Origin: an uncultured Acidobacteriaceae bacterium
GTDB lineage: Bacteria; Acidobacteriota; Terriglobia; Terriglobales; Acidobacteriaceae
Direction: 5' to 3'
DNA length: 64,000 nucleotides
Assembly: GCA_937879855.1 (NCBI GenBank)
Contig: CALFMO010000043.1
Span: 124,001-188,000 of the forward strand
The translations under genes were made by a program, and so were the position numbers. The notes under the pieces are model-generated. The model saw only the letters and a program-made list of their open reading frames with translations, had not been told where the DNA came from and made no database searches. Each line of letters begins with the position of its first letter. The first letter of the stretch is position 1. This document shows, one piece after another, positions 52,704 to 62,756 of this stretch.

Positions 52704-53015
52704 GGGACCGCCGCGTGACCGACGCACATAACATACCAATAACGCTCCGCAAATATTTTTGCCCCCAACCTCCAAAACCACTTCAGCATCCAAGGCCGCC
52801 TGGAGGATTGAGAGACTTGCCCAAGGAAATGGTGAGAACTGCAGAATTTTTCAGTTCTGTCGGGACGGGTTCCCTACCACGTCACAATGAATGGCAAGAT
52901 AACTCTGTAGAATCAATTGAATACGGACATATCTTAAAGTTGCGCACTGACCGCCGTTTGGCCCTTGCCGTGCGCTACTAAGACCGTAATTGTTGGGGGA
53001 ACAACTTCGTCGTAT

Positions 53016-53666
53016 ATGGAGAATTGCGCCTTGAGAATCACCAGTTTAAAAGTTGTGCTACCGATTTTTTGTATTGCAGCCGCTTTGGCCATGTCGCCAA
53101 TGGCGTCCGCAGATTCAATCACCTTTAACCTGTCCGCAAATAACCTCGGAATCTCGGGAACGATTGGTACGGTCACCATTGCTGACGCCGGATCCAACCA
53201 GGTCGACGTTACTATTTCCATGAACACCGGCTTCTCCGTCAAGTTGAATGGCGGAGATATCGCGTTCAACGGACCGACCGGCCTCTCACTCTCCAGCGTG
53301 AGCAACCTCAGTGCTGCCTTGACTGGTGGCGGCTCGTTTTCTGGGCTTGACTTTCAACAGCTGAGGACGTCCCAGAACATCAGTATGTTCGGGACGTTTG
53401 CTTTCGATTTCGCCAACGTCCAGGGACAAGGCGGCGGAGTCGTCAGCGCTGACACGGTTACTTTTACGCTCACTGCCACCGGCCTTAGCGCGAGTCAGTT
53501 CACCGGCGTTGGGCTTCACTTCTGCACCGCCTCTGGCTCGAATTGCAGCGACATCACGGGGTTCGCAACCGTGGTGCCCGAGCCCGGCAGCCTGGGCTTG
53601 ATGGGAACGGGCTTGGTAGGTATCGGTGGCCTGATTCGCCGCCGGCTCCTATCCAAGACGGCCTGA
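53016..53666 (+). CDS. PEP-CTERM sorting-domain protein
   Basis: A 216-residue exported protein. Signal peptide (about 8-35, with VVLPIFCIAAALAMSP and ASAD) leads to a Ser/Gly/Thr-rich beta-type body. The PEP-CTERM tag is at the end: VPEPGSLGLMGTGLVGIGG followed by LIRRRLLSK, i.e. PEP motif, membrane helix and basic tail. Such proteins are processed by exosortase and linked to extracellular matrix; the exosortase gene is not in the window. Start ATG 53016 is chosen because it gives the signal peptide. A strong terminator follows 21 bases after the stop. Confidence 0.9.
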   Translation: MENCALRITSLKVVLPIFCIAAALAMSPMASADSITFNLSANNLGISGTIGTVTIADAGSNQVDVTISMNTGFSVKLNGGDIAFNGPTGLSLSSVSNLSAALTGGGSFSGLDFQQLRTSQNISMFGTFAFDFANVQGQGGGVVSADTVTFTLTATGLSASQFTGVGLHFCTASGSNCSDITGFATVVPEPGSLGLMGTGLVGIGGLIRRRLLSKTA

Positions 53667-53686
53667 GTTCAATTCCTCCTTCCAGA

Positions 53687-53715
53687 CCCCGGGAGAAATC
53701 CCGGGGTTTGCTTTT
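53687..53715 (+). terminator. Rho-independent terminator after the PEP-CTERM gene
   Basis: Perfect 7-bp stem CCCCGGG (53687-53693) with CCCGGGG (53700-53706), loop AGAAAT, followed by TTTGCTTTT. It follows the PEP-CTERM stop by 20 bases. Confidence 0.85.
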
Positions 53716-53725
53716 CACCCACGTA

Positions 53726-53748
53726 GGGACAGCCGCCTCGGCTGTCCC
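53726..53748. repeat. Hairpin repeat, partial copy of the double-hairpin family
   Basis: GGGACAGCCG (53726-53735), CCT, CGGCTGTCCC (53739-53748): the second hairpin of the family at 34151-34172, here alone. It lies in the 103-base convergent gap between the PEP-CTERM and YpdA-like genes, behind the terminator. Confidence 0.7.
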
Positions 53749-53769
53749 GCGACGGCAAAGTCAAGGGTG

Positions 53770-54828
53770 TCACTCGGGGCGCAATTTGAGCTTGAGCTTC
53801 AAGTCTTCGGCGATTTGCTTGCCGTGGAAGCGCCCGTTCTCAATGAAAATTTCGTTGGTCCGCGACCCCGCTACAATCACTCCTGCAACATAAATTCCCG
53901 GCACATTGCTCTCCAGCGAGACCGGATCGCACACCGGACGGCACTGCGGGTCCGACAACTCAATTCCCATGCTGCGCAGAAAGTCATAATCGGGATGGTA
54001 GCCGATCAGCGCGAGGACGAAATCGTTCTTCAGCCGTACCGCACCGCTCGGCGTTCGCAGCGCCACATGATCGATCCCAATTTCCTGAACGGAACTATTG
54101 AAGTAAGCCTCGATCTCTCCGTTCTTGATGCGGTTCTCAATGTCGGGCTTGATCCAGTACTTCACATGATGGTGGATCTGGGCCTCGCGGTGCACCAGAG
54201 TGACTCGGGCTCCGTGCCGCCATAAATCGAGCGCCGCAATCGCGGCAGAATTCTTGCCGCCAATCACCACCACGTCCGTATCGAAATAAGGATGAGGCTC
54301 GCCATAATAGTGCGAGACCTTGGGCAGGTCTTCGCCCGGAATGCAGAGCTGGTTCGCCATGTCGTAATAGCCAGTAGCAACGATAACTTTCTTGGTACGG
54401 TAGTCATGCGGTCGCCCCGCGCGATCGGTCGCGGTGATGGCAAAGTTTCCATCCTTGCCCAACACCGTCTTGACCCACTCGTACTGGCGAAGATCGAGGT
54501 GGTAATACTCGGCAACCTTGCGATAGTACTCGAGCGCCTCTTCCCGCGTGGGCTTCTGCTGGGCCGTAGTGAACGGAATGTCGCCAATCTCCAGCAACTC
54601 CGGCGTGGTGAAAAACGACATGCTCACCGGATAGTGAAACAGCGAGTTGACCAGGCACCCCTTGTCGAGAAGGATGACCTTGAGCCCGATCTTCTGCGCC
54701 TCGATGGCACAAGCCAGCCCGGTCGGCCCCGCCCCGATAACCAGAACGTCCGTCTGCATCTCCGGACCAGGCACGGTCTTCACCTTCGGAAGGGTCTCGA
54801 GTTCTTCGGCGGCCAGGGACTTAGGCAT
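53770..54828 (-). CDS. YpdA-family FAD/NAD(P) disulfide reductase (putative bacillithiol reductase)
   Basis: A 352-residue flavoprotein. FAD-binding Rossmann motif VLVIGAGPTGLACAIEA (about residue 27), the YpdA-type segment LVNSLFHYPVSMSFFTTPELLEIGDIPF (abridged), KVIVATGYYD, and a second dinucleotide motif VVVIGGKNSAAIAALDLWRHGA. The C-terminal GIYVAGVIVAGSRTNEIFIENG is family-typical. No CxxC redox pair is present, as in YpdA. Reduces bacillithiol disulfide in bacilli; the thiol here is unknown. Start at 54828 (MPKSLAAEE) gives a short leader; a longer frame is possible to 54897. Confidence 0.9.
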   Translation of the reverse strand: MPKSLAAEELETLPKVKTVPGPEMQTDVLVIGAGPTGLACAIEAQKIGLKVILLDKGCLVNSLFHYPVSMSFFTTPELLEIGDIPFTTAQQKPTREEALEYYRKVAEYYHLDLRQYEWVKTVLGKDGNFAITATDRAGRPHDYRTKKVIVATGYYDMANQLCIPGEDLPKVSHYYGEPHPYFDTDVVVIGGKNSAAIAALDLWRHGARVTLVHREAQIHHHVKYWIKPDIENRIKNGEIEAYFNSSVQEIGIDHVALRTPSGAVRLKNDFVLALIGYHPDYDFLRSMGIELSDPQCRPVCDPVSLESNVPGIYVAGVIVAGSRTNEIFIENGRFHGKQIAEDLKLKLKLRPE

Positions 54829-54996
54829 GGAATTGACGGCGGAGTCGGTCGAGGCGACGAGGGTTCGAGCGCAACTCAGAAACCGAGATTCTAGCACGCG
54901 CGAATGCTAGAGGAGCGTGGGTGCCCTCCTTCGCGTATTTTGAAAAGGGTGTGAGGCAGACTGATTGCGCTGTAGGGTTTGCCCTTCATGCCGCCG

Positions 54997-55002
54997 TATA
55001 AT
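54997..55002 (+). promoter_or_regulatory. -10 element before fumC
   Basis: Perfect TATAAT at 54997-55002, 72 bases before the fumC start in the divergent gap with the YpdA-like gene. No clear -35 was found at 16-18 bases. Confidence 0.4.
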
Positions 55003-55074
55003 ACTCGGTTCATTATTCCCGCGCCGACAGGCCTGCCGCCTCTCGCTCTGGCCCCGACGTACAGGAGTTCCATC

Positions 55075-56484
<1,410 letters not shown>

Positions 56485-56696
56485 ATACTCCCGACGTGTT
56501 TTCTCCACTCTCGCGTTGTAAGGGACGTTACACTCAAGAACCCACAGAGGTTGCCGCTCTGCCGGGGAAACGCTACAATGATTTTTCTACTAGTCGTCGA
56601 ATTTGCGCATAGATTGCGCATCGTCGGATCAGTCGAGCGGGGATGAGCGTTCGCCAGTTCGTTCGATCCGTTTGCCTCCGTTATAGTTGCAATCTT

Positions 56697-56773
56697 GCGC
56701 CCTTAGCTCAGCTGGATAGAGCGTCTGGCTACGAACCAGAAGGTCGGGAGTTCGAATCTCTCAGGGCGCACCA
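56697..56773 (+). tRNA. tRNA-Arg (anticodon ACG)
   Basis: The 77-nt cloverleaf has acceptor GCGCCCT paired with AGGGCGC. The D-arm is GCTCAGCTGGATAGAGC, the anticodon stem-loop TCTGG-CTACGAA-CCAGA (anticodon ACG), and the T-arm contains GTTCGAATC. CCA is encoded at 56771-56773. A -10-like TATAGT lies at 56682-56687. The antisense strand is open and reads RPERFELPTFWFVARRS, a known artefact. Confidence 0.97.
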
Positions 56774-57181
56774 TCCTCTCAAGCACCTCAGTTTTGGGGG
56801 TGCAATCGGTGCAACTGGCAATTTCGGCCACGATGGGCATGTGGAAACCAAGCCCCGCTTGCTCTGCCGTCGCCTTCCAGAATTCGACATCCGCTTGATG
56901 GCCTTCAAGAGTGTACTTGTCCCTAATGCCATTCAAGAAGTGTGCCGCCGAAATCACAACAGCAGTTCCGTGAGGCGCTCCTTTCGTATGTGCGTGTCCG
57001 AAATCTCCGGAAGGCGTGGAACCCACACTTTTTCACGACCGGATCGTTCCAGGATCTCATGTAAGCTTCCCCGCAGGCACACTGGATCGGGGCAACGGAA
57101 CTCCAGCCTCGCTGAAGAAAACAAACCCCTAGGCTCTTTCGTTGTCCTATGAACTGGGCGAGCGGGGCTGGTAATACTCAA
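56774..57181 (-). pseudogene. Possible frameshifted gene remnant beside tRNA-Arg
   Basis: Two overlapping minus-strand frames both have protein-like composition. One covers 57181-56954 (with CPDPVCLRGSLHEILERSG and VWVPRLPEISDTHIRKERL) and the next 57026-56774 (AVVISAAHFLNGIRDKYTLE, then GHQADVEFWKATAEQAGLGF). Joined by one frameshift near 56965 they would give a single product of about 130 residues. I do not recognise a family. The position directly 3' of a tRNA is typical of island remnants, but no integrase motif is seen. Beyond 56774 the frame merely reads antisense through the tRNA. Confidence 0.35.
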
Positions 57182-57182
57182 A

Positions 57183-59153
57183 TTAGGGGCGCAGCGTGTC
57201 GTCGATGAAAACAGCTCTTTTCACTGCGGAGGCAGGTCTCAAGTGGTCTGCATCTTTATAGATTGGCGCCCCGTCAACATCTGTTGCCGGACAGACTTCA
57301 GCCCTGCAGAAATAATCAGCCGGACGAATTACAGTCGCGCCAGTTCTTGACGCGATCTGAATCAACTTATCTTCAATCGGCGCAATGAAGTGATTGAACT
57401 CGGCTCTATTAAGAGGGCGAGGCTTGTTTAAACCACTAAACCTTCTGAACATGCCACGCGGATTTAAGGCAGGTGAGGCTGGGCTTGACGACAAAAGGAC
57501 AACTCGTTTGCCGGATCGTACCAATGAGGCAACATCGCGCTCGAAATCTGCCCAGGCCTCTGCCACATCCCCGCTGTCCGCTGGTCTTCCCGCGATGCTG
57601 AGCGGGTTAGGGGGTCCAGAGCGGTCCGGGTATTCACCGATGAAGTAGAATTCCCACGCGGCACCGATGACAACCGTGCTGACATTTTTCCTGTTCGCTT
57701 CCGCAGTCCAGTAGTTGTAGAACTCTGGACAGGTCATTCCCGGTTTGGTTTGATTGAGATTGGGCAACGGCAGGCAGCCACCGCTCGTCGCAAAAACTGC
57801 AGACGCCAGATATGGATTGTCCTGAATTGCAGCTTTCACACGAGGCCAATACTGCTCGATATGCGAGTCCCCCACGAACAGAGTTACTCGGTCTGATCGA
57901 GAGCGGACCTCGTGAACGACAAAAACAGACTTCATAAAGTTGTCGCCAGAAGGATAGCTCCAATCGCCCAATGCTTGGACAATCCTCATCACGTAGGGGT
58001 TTTCGAGTCTTGGTGTTATGACGTTGACCACCGAAAGCGCCCCAAAGACGGTGACAACGGCCATGCCCGAAACCAATCCCTGCACTCTGAGACGCCGCGG
58101 CATGCGATTCGGATCACGAAGTGGCGACTCCCAGAAACGCCATGTGGCCCAGGCCAGAGCCCCAGAGATTACTAGGCTGCCAGCCGTGAGAACCTTGAGA
58201 CGCCCAGGAGAGAAAGCAAAATCTGAGTCAGCGACAAGTTTCAGGTACACCAACATCGGCCAATGCCACAAGTACAGCGGGTAGCTTATAAGGCCTATGA
58301 AGACACAAGCAGGAGCCGCTAGCAACTTCCTATTAATCCAGGCTTGAGAACCAGCACCGATAAGGAGCGCTGTTCCCAACGTGGGGAGCAATGCCCACCA
58401 ACCCGGAAAAGCTCTGCTCTCACTGATAACCAGTAAAGAAATAGCAATTAGTAAGCTTCCGATCCCCGCAAATAAGTTGTTTACGGTTGGCGATCGGAGC
58501 GTTCCGCGCTCCAGCGTGAACTGAGCGAGCGCACCACCAATCAATAGTTCCCAGATGCGGGTAATTGGAAAGTAGAACGTAAAGCTCGGCACTCTACTGA
58601 CTAAGATCACGTTCAGTGAGAAAGACGCCAACGCAAGTAGGCAGATTACTGGAAGGATCCTTTTCGTGTGTTTCCAGAACAACGCAAGCAAAAGCGGCCA
58701 CAGAATATAAAACTGCTCCTCGATTCCCAGAGACCAGAGATGCAGCAGGGGCTTCGATCGTGCAGCCGCGTCGAAGTAGCCGGACTGGTGCCACAAAAGC
58801 AAGTTAGACGTGAAGGCTGCCCCGGCGACCGTGTGCTTCGCTAGTTGCCCAAATTCGTCGGGGAGCAGTACGAACCAACCGAATACCAAGCAGACGGTTA
58901 GTACCAGCAGGAGGGAGGGAAAGATCCTCCCAACCCGTCGGGCATAAAAATCAGAAAAACTGAAATTACCGCTCTGAAGATCCTTAAGGATGATGCCCGA
59001 GATCAAGAAGCCGGAGATAACGAAAAATATATCGACGCCGACAAATCCTCCAGGCAAGCGATCGGGAGACGCATGAAACAGGAGCACGGAAATTATTGCG
59101 ATGGCTCGAAGCCCATCGATATCGGGTCGGTAATGTAGAGCAACCGCAGACAT
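57183..59153 (-). CDS. Acyltransferase_3 / SGNH-domain O-acetyltransferase (OafA-like)
   Basis: A 656-residue protein. About ten membrane helices (residues 10-375) carry the acyltransferase_3 pattern YRPDIDGLRAIAIISVLLFH, FFVISGFLISG and FYARRVGRIFP. A periplasmic SGNH hydrolase-like domain (about 400-656) has VTLFVGDSHIEQYWP near its start and YKDADHLRP near its end. OafA/OatA-type enzymes O-acetylate lipopolysaccharide or peptidoglycan. Base use differs from neighbours: hand-counted GC is 59 of 120 at 58381-58500 against 76 of 120 in fumC at 55621-55740. This, and the adjacent tRNA, suggest transfer. Confidence 0.92.
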   Translation of the reverse strand: MSAVALHYRPDIDGLRAIAIISVLLFHASPDRLPGGFVGVDIFFVISGFLISGIILKDLQSGNFSFSDFYARRVGRIFPSLLLVLTVCLVFGWFVLLPDEFGQLAKHTVAGAAFTSNLLLWHQSGYFDAAARSKPLLHLWSLGIEEQFYILWPLLLALFWKHTKRILPVICLLALASFSLNVILVSRVPSFTFYFPITRIWELLIGGALAQFTLERGTLRSPTVNNLFAGIGSLLIAISLLVISESRAFPGWWALLPTLGTALLIGAGSQAWINRKLLAAPACVFIGLISYPLYLWHWPMLVYLKLVADSDFAFSPGRLKVLTAGSLVISGALAWATWRFWESPLRDPNRMPRRLRVQGLVSGMAVVTVFGALSVVNVITPRLENPYVMRIVQALGDWSYPSGDNFMKSVFVVHEVRSRSDRVTLFVGDSHIEQYWPRVKAAIQDNPYLASAVFATSGGCLPLPNLNQTKPGMTCPEFYNYWTAEANRKNVSTVVIGAAWEFYFIGEYPDRSGPPNPLSIAGRPADSGDVAEAWADFERDVASLVRSGKRVVLLSSSPASPALNPRGMFRRFSGLNKPRPLNRAEFNHFIAPIEDKLIQIASRTGATVIRPADYFCRAEVCPATDVDGAPIYKDADHLRPASAVKRAVFIDDTLRP

Positions 59154-59649
59154 GGAAACAACAGTTCGAGCCGCGAAGCAATTGTACCTTTCAAACTGGC
59201 GCGAAGAAAACGGTCAGGCCTTTGGTGCATGGGGGTGCAACTCCGTCGCACCCAGATCGGTTACGCGATTCCAAACCATTCGGATAGTGCTGACTTCTCT
59301 AGTGACGCACCGCCGCCACGAGCACCAGGAACAGCACAGGCACGTACTACTTCATAGCTCCTCCATTCTCATCTGTTTCATGCCTGAGCAGGGCCTTGGA
59401 CTTGAAAAAACGCAGCCATTCTACGCTCAATCCCGGCTCCCCTTAGCCAACGACAACCTTTTGACAGGGCCGAACAGGATCAGTCCCTTCCCAGAGACCG
59501 CGGACTAGCATGGGTTGCGGTTTTGACTCTGGGCCGCTCAGGTATTGGGCGGCGGGTTAACCGAGAAGATTTACGCCCCACTCAAGGGTTCCCTGTAGCA
59601 CTGCTTGCCGGGCCTGTCGCACCTAAGTGTTGTGACAAACGGTGACCCA
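59154..59649. other. Gene-poor stretch with no convincing coding region
   Basis: About 500 bases between the acyltransferase start and a short gene. No frame has protein-like composition or a credible start. The only oddity is a minus-strand ATG at 59355 with a GGAGG just before it, where the third codon is TAG and a very hydrophobic stretch follows (YVPVLFLVLVAAVRH), stopping at 59299. No tRNA, repeat or terminator was found. Confidence 0.4.
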
Positions 59650-59805
59650 ATGCGACGATTCGAAGAGTTATGCGATCTGATCGTTATTGAGCGCGACGCA
59701 GAGAATTTTTCCGCCCTGGTGGAGGAACTGAATCAACTCGATCCCACCCATCGCCTGCCGGTTATCTCAAAGCAGCCTGCCGCGAGTCAGTCGCTGCAAA
59801 ATTGA
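59650..59805 (+). CDS. Small hypothetical protein
   Basis: A 51-residue acidic helical protein starting MRRFEELCDLIVIERDAEN and containing FSALVEELNQLDPTH. It resembles the many small acidobacterial proteins with a pattern like RFxELCxLIVxExDxxxxxALVxELNxLL, of unknown function. The ATG at 59650 fits the pattern; an earlier in-frame start at 59605 has no support. No membrane segment, no motif. Isolated gene. Confidence 0.5.
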   Translation: MRRFEELCDLIVIERDAENFSALVEELNQLDPTHRLPVISKQPAASQSLQN

Positions 59806-60070
59806 CCGGCGATTCAGCGGTTGCACGCTCGGCGATCGCCTGACGATGAGCAGGCGCACTGCAAAAACGCCCCAAAGGTAATTCTGAGCCATTCATCCTT
59901 ACAATGAAAATTTCCACAGTGAAAGACCGCGTTGCAGGGCCGCACAGTGCCCACGGCAACACCGCGCGGACATCGCAAGCAACAAACGCCGGAAGAAGGT
60001 CACCGAGGTCATACCAAAATCGTATTCGCCCCCGCGCAATGTTGTTGAATGAAAGTTATCGCGACCGAGA

Positions 60071-61339
60071 TTAGCGCTGGACCCGAACGCCACGCTTCCA
60101 CACGGCCACGATGTTGCGTGTGGCCTGAATGTCAGAGGTCGGATCACCATCGACTAGGACCATGTCGGCTCGCATACCGGGACGAATCCATCCGCGGTCG
60201 GCTAGATGAAAACACGCGGCTGGTGCTGACGTCGCGGCAGCGAGTGCCTGAAGCGGAGTGAGTCCAGCACGTACTAGGAGCGTCATTTCGCCGTGCACAG
60301 AAGCCCCGTACGTTGTGCCGGGAATCGGAGCGTCCGTTCCCGTCAAAATTGGAACATGGGCCGCGATAAGTTGGTGAATGCCCTGGTCCGTGCCGTTACA
60401 AAAATGATTCTTGCTTGCATCTGGTTTTGGCACGTCCATCGACTTTCGCCATTCATCACCGATGTGTGGGCCAAGATGCGGATCTAGGAGGATGGCTGGG
60501 CCTTCCGATTTTCCGCAATCCCAATATATGGTGGAAAGAGTCGGAATCACGAACACGTGATGGCTCGCAGCTAATTGACCGAAATCCGCGCCCACGGTGT
60601 CCCCCGTAAACATGTGGGCCAATCCGTCGGCTCCCGCTGCGATCGCATCCCGCGCCTGTGGCTCGGAGAGTACGTGCACCACGGCTAATTTTCCGCGCCT
60701 GTGTGCGGCTTCGACGAGCGCCCGCATTGTGCCATTGTCGAGCATGGGGACGCGCTTCGTCGTCCAAGTCCACGTGCTCCCGTCGTCGTGAATGATCTTG
60801 ATATAGTCGGAGCCTTCGGCGATGCGAGCGTCAACCCAATCCTGTGCCTGCCCCGGGCTGCTAATCGTCGGAATGAGCCCGCCTCCCATCTGCGTAGGAT
60901 GGCCGCCAGGAACCGTCGCGCCGATACCGGCAGTGCGAACGTCCGCGAGGTCCGGACGATCCTCGGTTTCCATCTTTTTGATCTGATTAAGCCGCTCCCC
61001 GCCGTTAAACATGTCGAGCTGAGTGGTGACGCCCAGCACAAGCGCCTGATGCGCTGCTTGCTCGGCGTGGTTGGGAATGTGAACGTGAGCATCGATCAGC
61101 CCGGGAAAAAGCGTTCGGCTTCGCCCCTCGACTACCTCCGCATTTGTGATTTTCAGTTCCGGTCCACCGATGCGGCTGATCTTGCCGTCCTCTATCAGCA
61201 CGCTGCGATGTTCCAGCACCTGTTCGCCGTCAAACACACGAACGTCATGGATGAGCTGTGATGCAGCTGGCGTTTGCCCCCAGGCCGCAACGGTTTTGAG
61301 GAGTACCGCAAGAAAGAAAGCTGCCGTGTTGAAGCGCAT
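60071..61339 (-). CDS. Amidohydrolase-family protein (imidazolonepropionase-like), exported
   Basis: A 422-residue protein with a signal peptide (about 1-22, ending AAWGQ). Metal-dependent hydrolase landmarks: FPGLIDAHVHIPNHAE (HxH), KIIHDDGSTW, VVHVLSEPQARDAI, ADGLAHMF and LTGTDAPIPGTTYGAS with the catalytic aspartate. The C-terminus GWIRPGMRADMVLVDGDPT is the typical beta-sandwich return. Homologues act as cyclic amidases or dipeptidases; substrate unknown. Possible periplasmic peptidase. No operon partner. Confidence 0.9.
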   Translation of the reverse strand: MRFNTAAFFLAVLLKTVAAWGQTPAASQLIHDVRVFDGEQVLEHRSVLIEDGKISRIGGPELKITNAEVVEGRSRTLFPGLIDAHVHIPNHAEQAAHQALVLGVTTQLDMFNGGERLNQIKKMETEDRPDLADVRTAGIGATVPGGHPTQMGGGLIPTISSPGQAQDWVDARIAEGSDYIKIIHDDGSTWTWTTKRVPMLDNGTMRALVEAAHRRGKLAVVHVLSEPQARDAIAAGADGLAHMFTGDTVGADFGQLAASHHVFVIPTLSTIYWDCGKSEGPAILLDPHLGPHIGDEWRKSMDVPKPDASKNHFCNGTDQGIHQLIAAHVPILTGTDAPIPGTTYGASVHGEMTLLVRAGLTPLQALAAATSAPAACFHLADRGWIRPGMRADMVLVDGDPTSDIQATRNIVAVWKRGVRVQR

Positions 61340-61406
61340 GCCGAATTATCTCCGGCAGATTGGACGTGTCTTCGGCCGCTTCGTTTAGGTAAGCCGGAAG
61401 CTCCGC

Positions 61407-61447
61407 AAAAAAAACAGGCCGCTCGGGGGGAGGCATTGAGCGGCCTG
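61407..61447 (-). terminator. Rho-independent terminator after the OmpA-family gene
   Basis: Perfect 10-bp stem CAGGCCGCTC (61415-61424) with GAGCGGCCTG (61438-61447); the eight A bases at 61407-61414 give a U-run on the minus strand. It lies 36 bases after the OmpA-family stop. Confidence 0.88.
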
Positions 61448-61482
61448 GTTGGCGAAGTCCTCCGGGGAGGAGGGTAAACTTT

Positions 61483-62223
61483 TTACATCGACGACGGATT
61501 GTTCTGGCCCGTGGTCGGCGTGGCGTTGGGTTGCGTGGTATCGCCCACGGTGTTTGTCATCAGGCGCACATCGACGCGGCGGTTGTCGGCGCGGCCGGAA
61601 GAAGTCTTGTTGGACTCAACTGGCTTATCCTTGCCTAGGCCGATCACGTAGATCTTGTGCGCCGGCACGTTGTACTTAGTGGCCAGGTATTGGATGACCG
61701 AGTTGGCGCGGCGCTGGCTGAGATCGTAGTTGTAGTCAGCCGGGCCGACCGAATCGGTTCCGCCTTCCAACGCGATGATGTAGCCCTTGGTCGAAGAGAT
61801 ACTGGCCGCGAGCTGATCGAGCGCTTCCTGAGCCTTCGGGGTCAGGTTATCTCGGTTGAAACCGAATTTAACCGAGGTCTCAGCGACGGCATGATAGTTG
61901 TCGAGGTTGGCGACCGTGTTGGTGAGCACGCCCACGCGGCCGTTAGCGGCATCGGCCATCTGCTGGGCTGACGTGGCAGTTTGTCCGGCGGCCTGCGCCT
62001 TCTGCTCGACTTCGGCAGTCTTGGCGTTCACAGCCTGAATGCCGGACTGGGCGCGCGCGTCAACGTCTTTGATGTCCTTGGAATTCTTTGCGGCCAGATC
62101 GTCGAGTTCGTTGGTTTTGTTAATGAGCGGAGTGGTTTGCGACTTGACATAGTTCTTGCTGGCGCAGCCGACGGTGCCTACCATGCTGGCAGCCAAGCAA
62201 ATGACTAACGAAGTGCGGGTCAT
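61483..62223 (-). CDS. OmpA-family peptidoglycan-associated lipoprotein
   Basis: A 246-residue lipoprotein. N-terminal signal with lipobox TVGC (Cys20), then a helical heptad-type stretch (about 25-105: VNAKTAEVEQKAQAAGQTA), then an OmpA C-terminal domain (about 115-225) with LSQRRANSVIQYLATKYNVP and NRRVDVRLM. The usual H in the GHTD-type motif is G here (GGTDSVG). Tethers the envelope to peptidoglycan. The start at 62223 has AAGGAG 9 bases upstream; a longer frame upstream lacks such support. A strong terminator follows. Confidence 0.92.
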   Translation of the reverse strand: MTRTSLVICLAASMVGTVGCASKNYVKSQTTPLINKTNELDDLAAKNSKDIKDVDARAQSGIQAVNAKTAEVEQKAQAAGQTATSAQQMADAANGRVGVLTNTVANLDNYHAVAETSVKFGFNRDNLTPKAQEALDQLAASISSTKGYIIALEGGTDSVGPADYNYDLSQRRANSVIQYLATKYNVPAHKIYVIGLGKDKPVESNKTSSGRADNRRVDVRLMTNTVGDTTQPNATPTTGQNNPSSM

Positions 62224-62756
62224 AGGGTGAAACTCCTTGTTTTCGATCTTGTTAGCGCGCCCGGGTGATTCGGCGCGCAATTCAGCAAATTTGATGCCCT
62301 GGGAATGACAACTTGTTGCTAACTACTCCCGCCTGTACTTGTGCACGGGAAATGCCAGTTTTACGTGCTTCCAGTGTTCATACTAAGTATATACGTTTTC
62401 AATGAGTTACGAAAGATTAACCACGGGGTCGGACCACTGCACCAGGGTGGTCGCAACGCAAACCAGACACACGAGAGTGGAAATTTTATATGGTTTGGCT
62501 CAGATTTGAGCGGCAGTGGGTCGCTCCTATGACCCCGCGAATCCCTCACGCTTAGAGACATCAGCAGGACCGCCACAAATCGTACCAGCGCGACGCAGAA
62601 CCGGGATTCTCCCGATTGTGATCGAGGGCTGGATTCGCTGCCGAACCGACCTTCCAACTCGGGCCGCAGTCTCGAGTGAAGTTTTCTTTTTCAGTTTACT
62701 CATGCCGGAAGATTCCATCTGCAAGGGATTATTACATCTAGAACCATCGCGGGCAA
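62224..62756. other. Intergenic region without a recognisable gene
   Basis: About 530 bases between the OmpA-family start and the end of the phosphoesterase gene. Two minus-strand open frames exist (62361-62657 and 62527-62760), but they overlap each other, have biased Arg/Ser composition and show no family resemblance. Upstream of the OmpA gene a promoter is expected, but I could not fix its -35/-10. Confidence 0.4.

Noticed and set aside
56703..56790. Minus-strand frame reading RPERFELPTFWFVARRSIQL
   Set aside because: This is the antisense translation of tRNA-Arg, a well-known annotation artefact, not a protein.
56697..59650. A complete integrative element at tRNA-Arg
   Set aside because: No integrase motif and no repeated tRNA end were found in the window; only a remnant can be argued.
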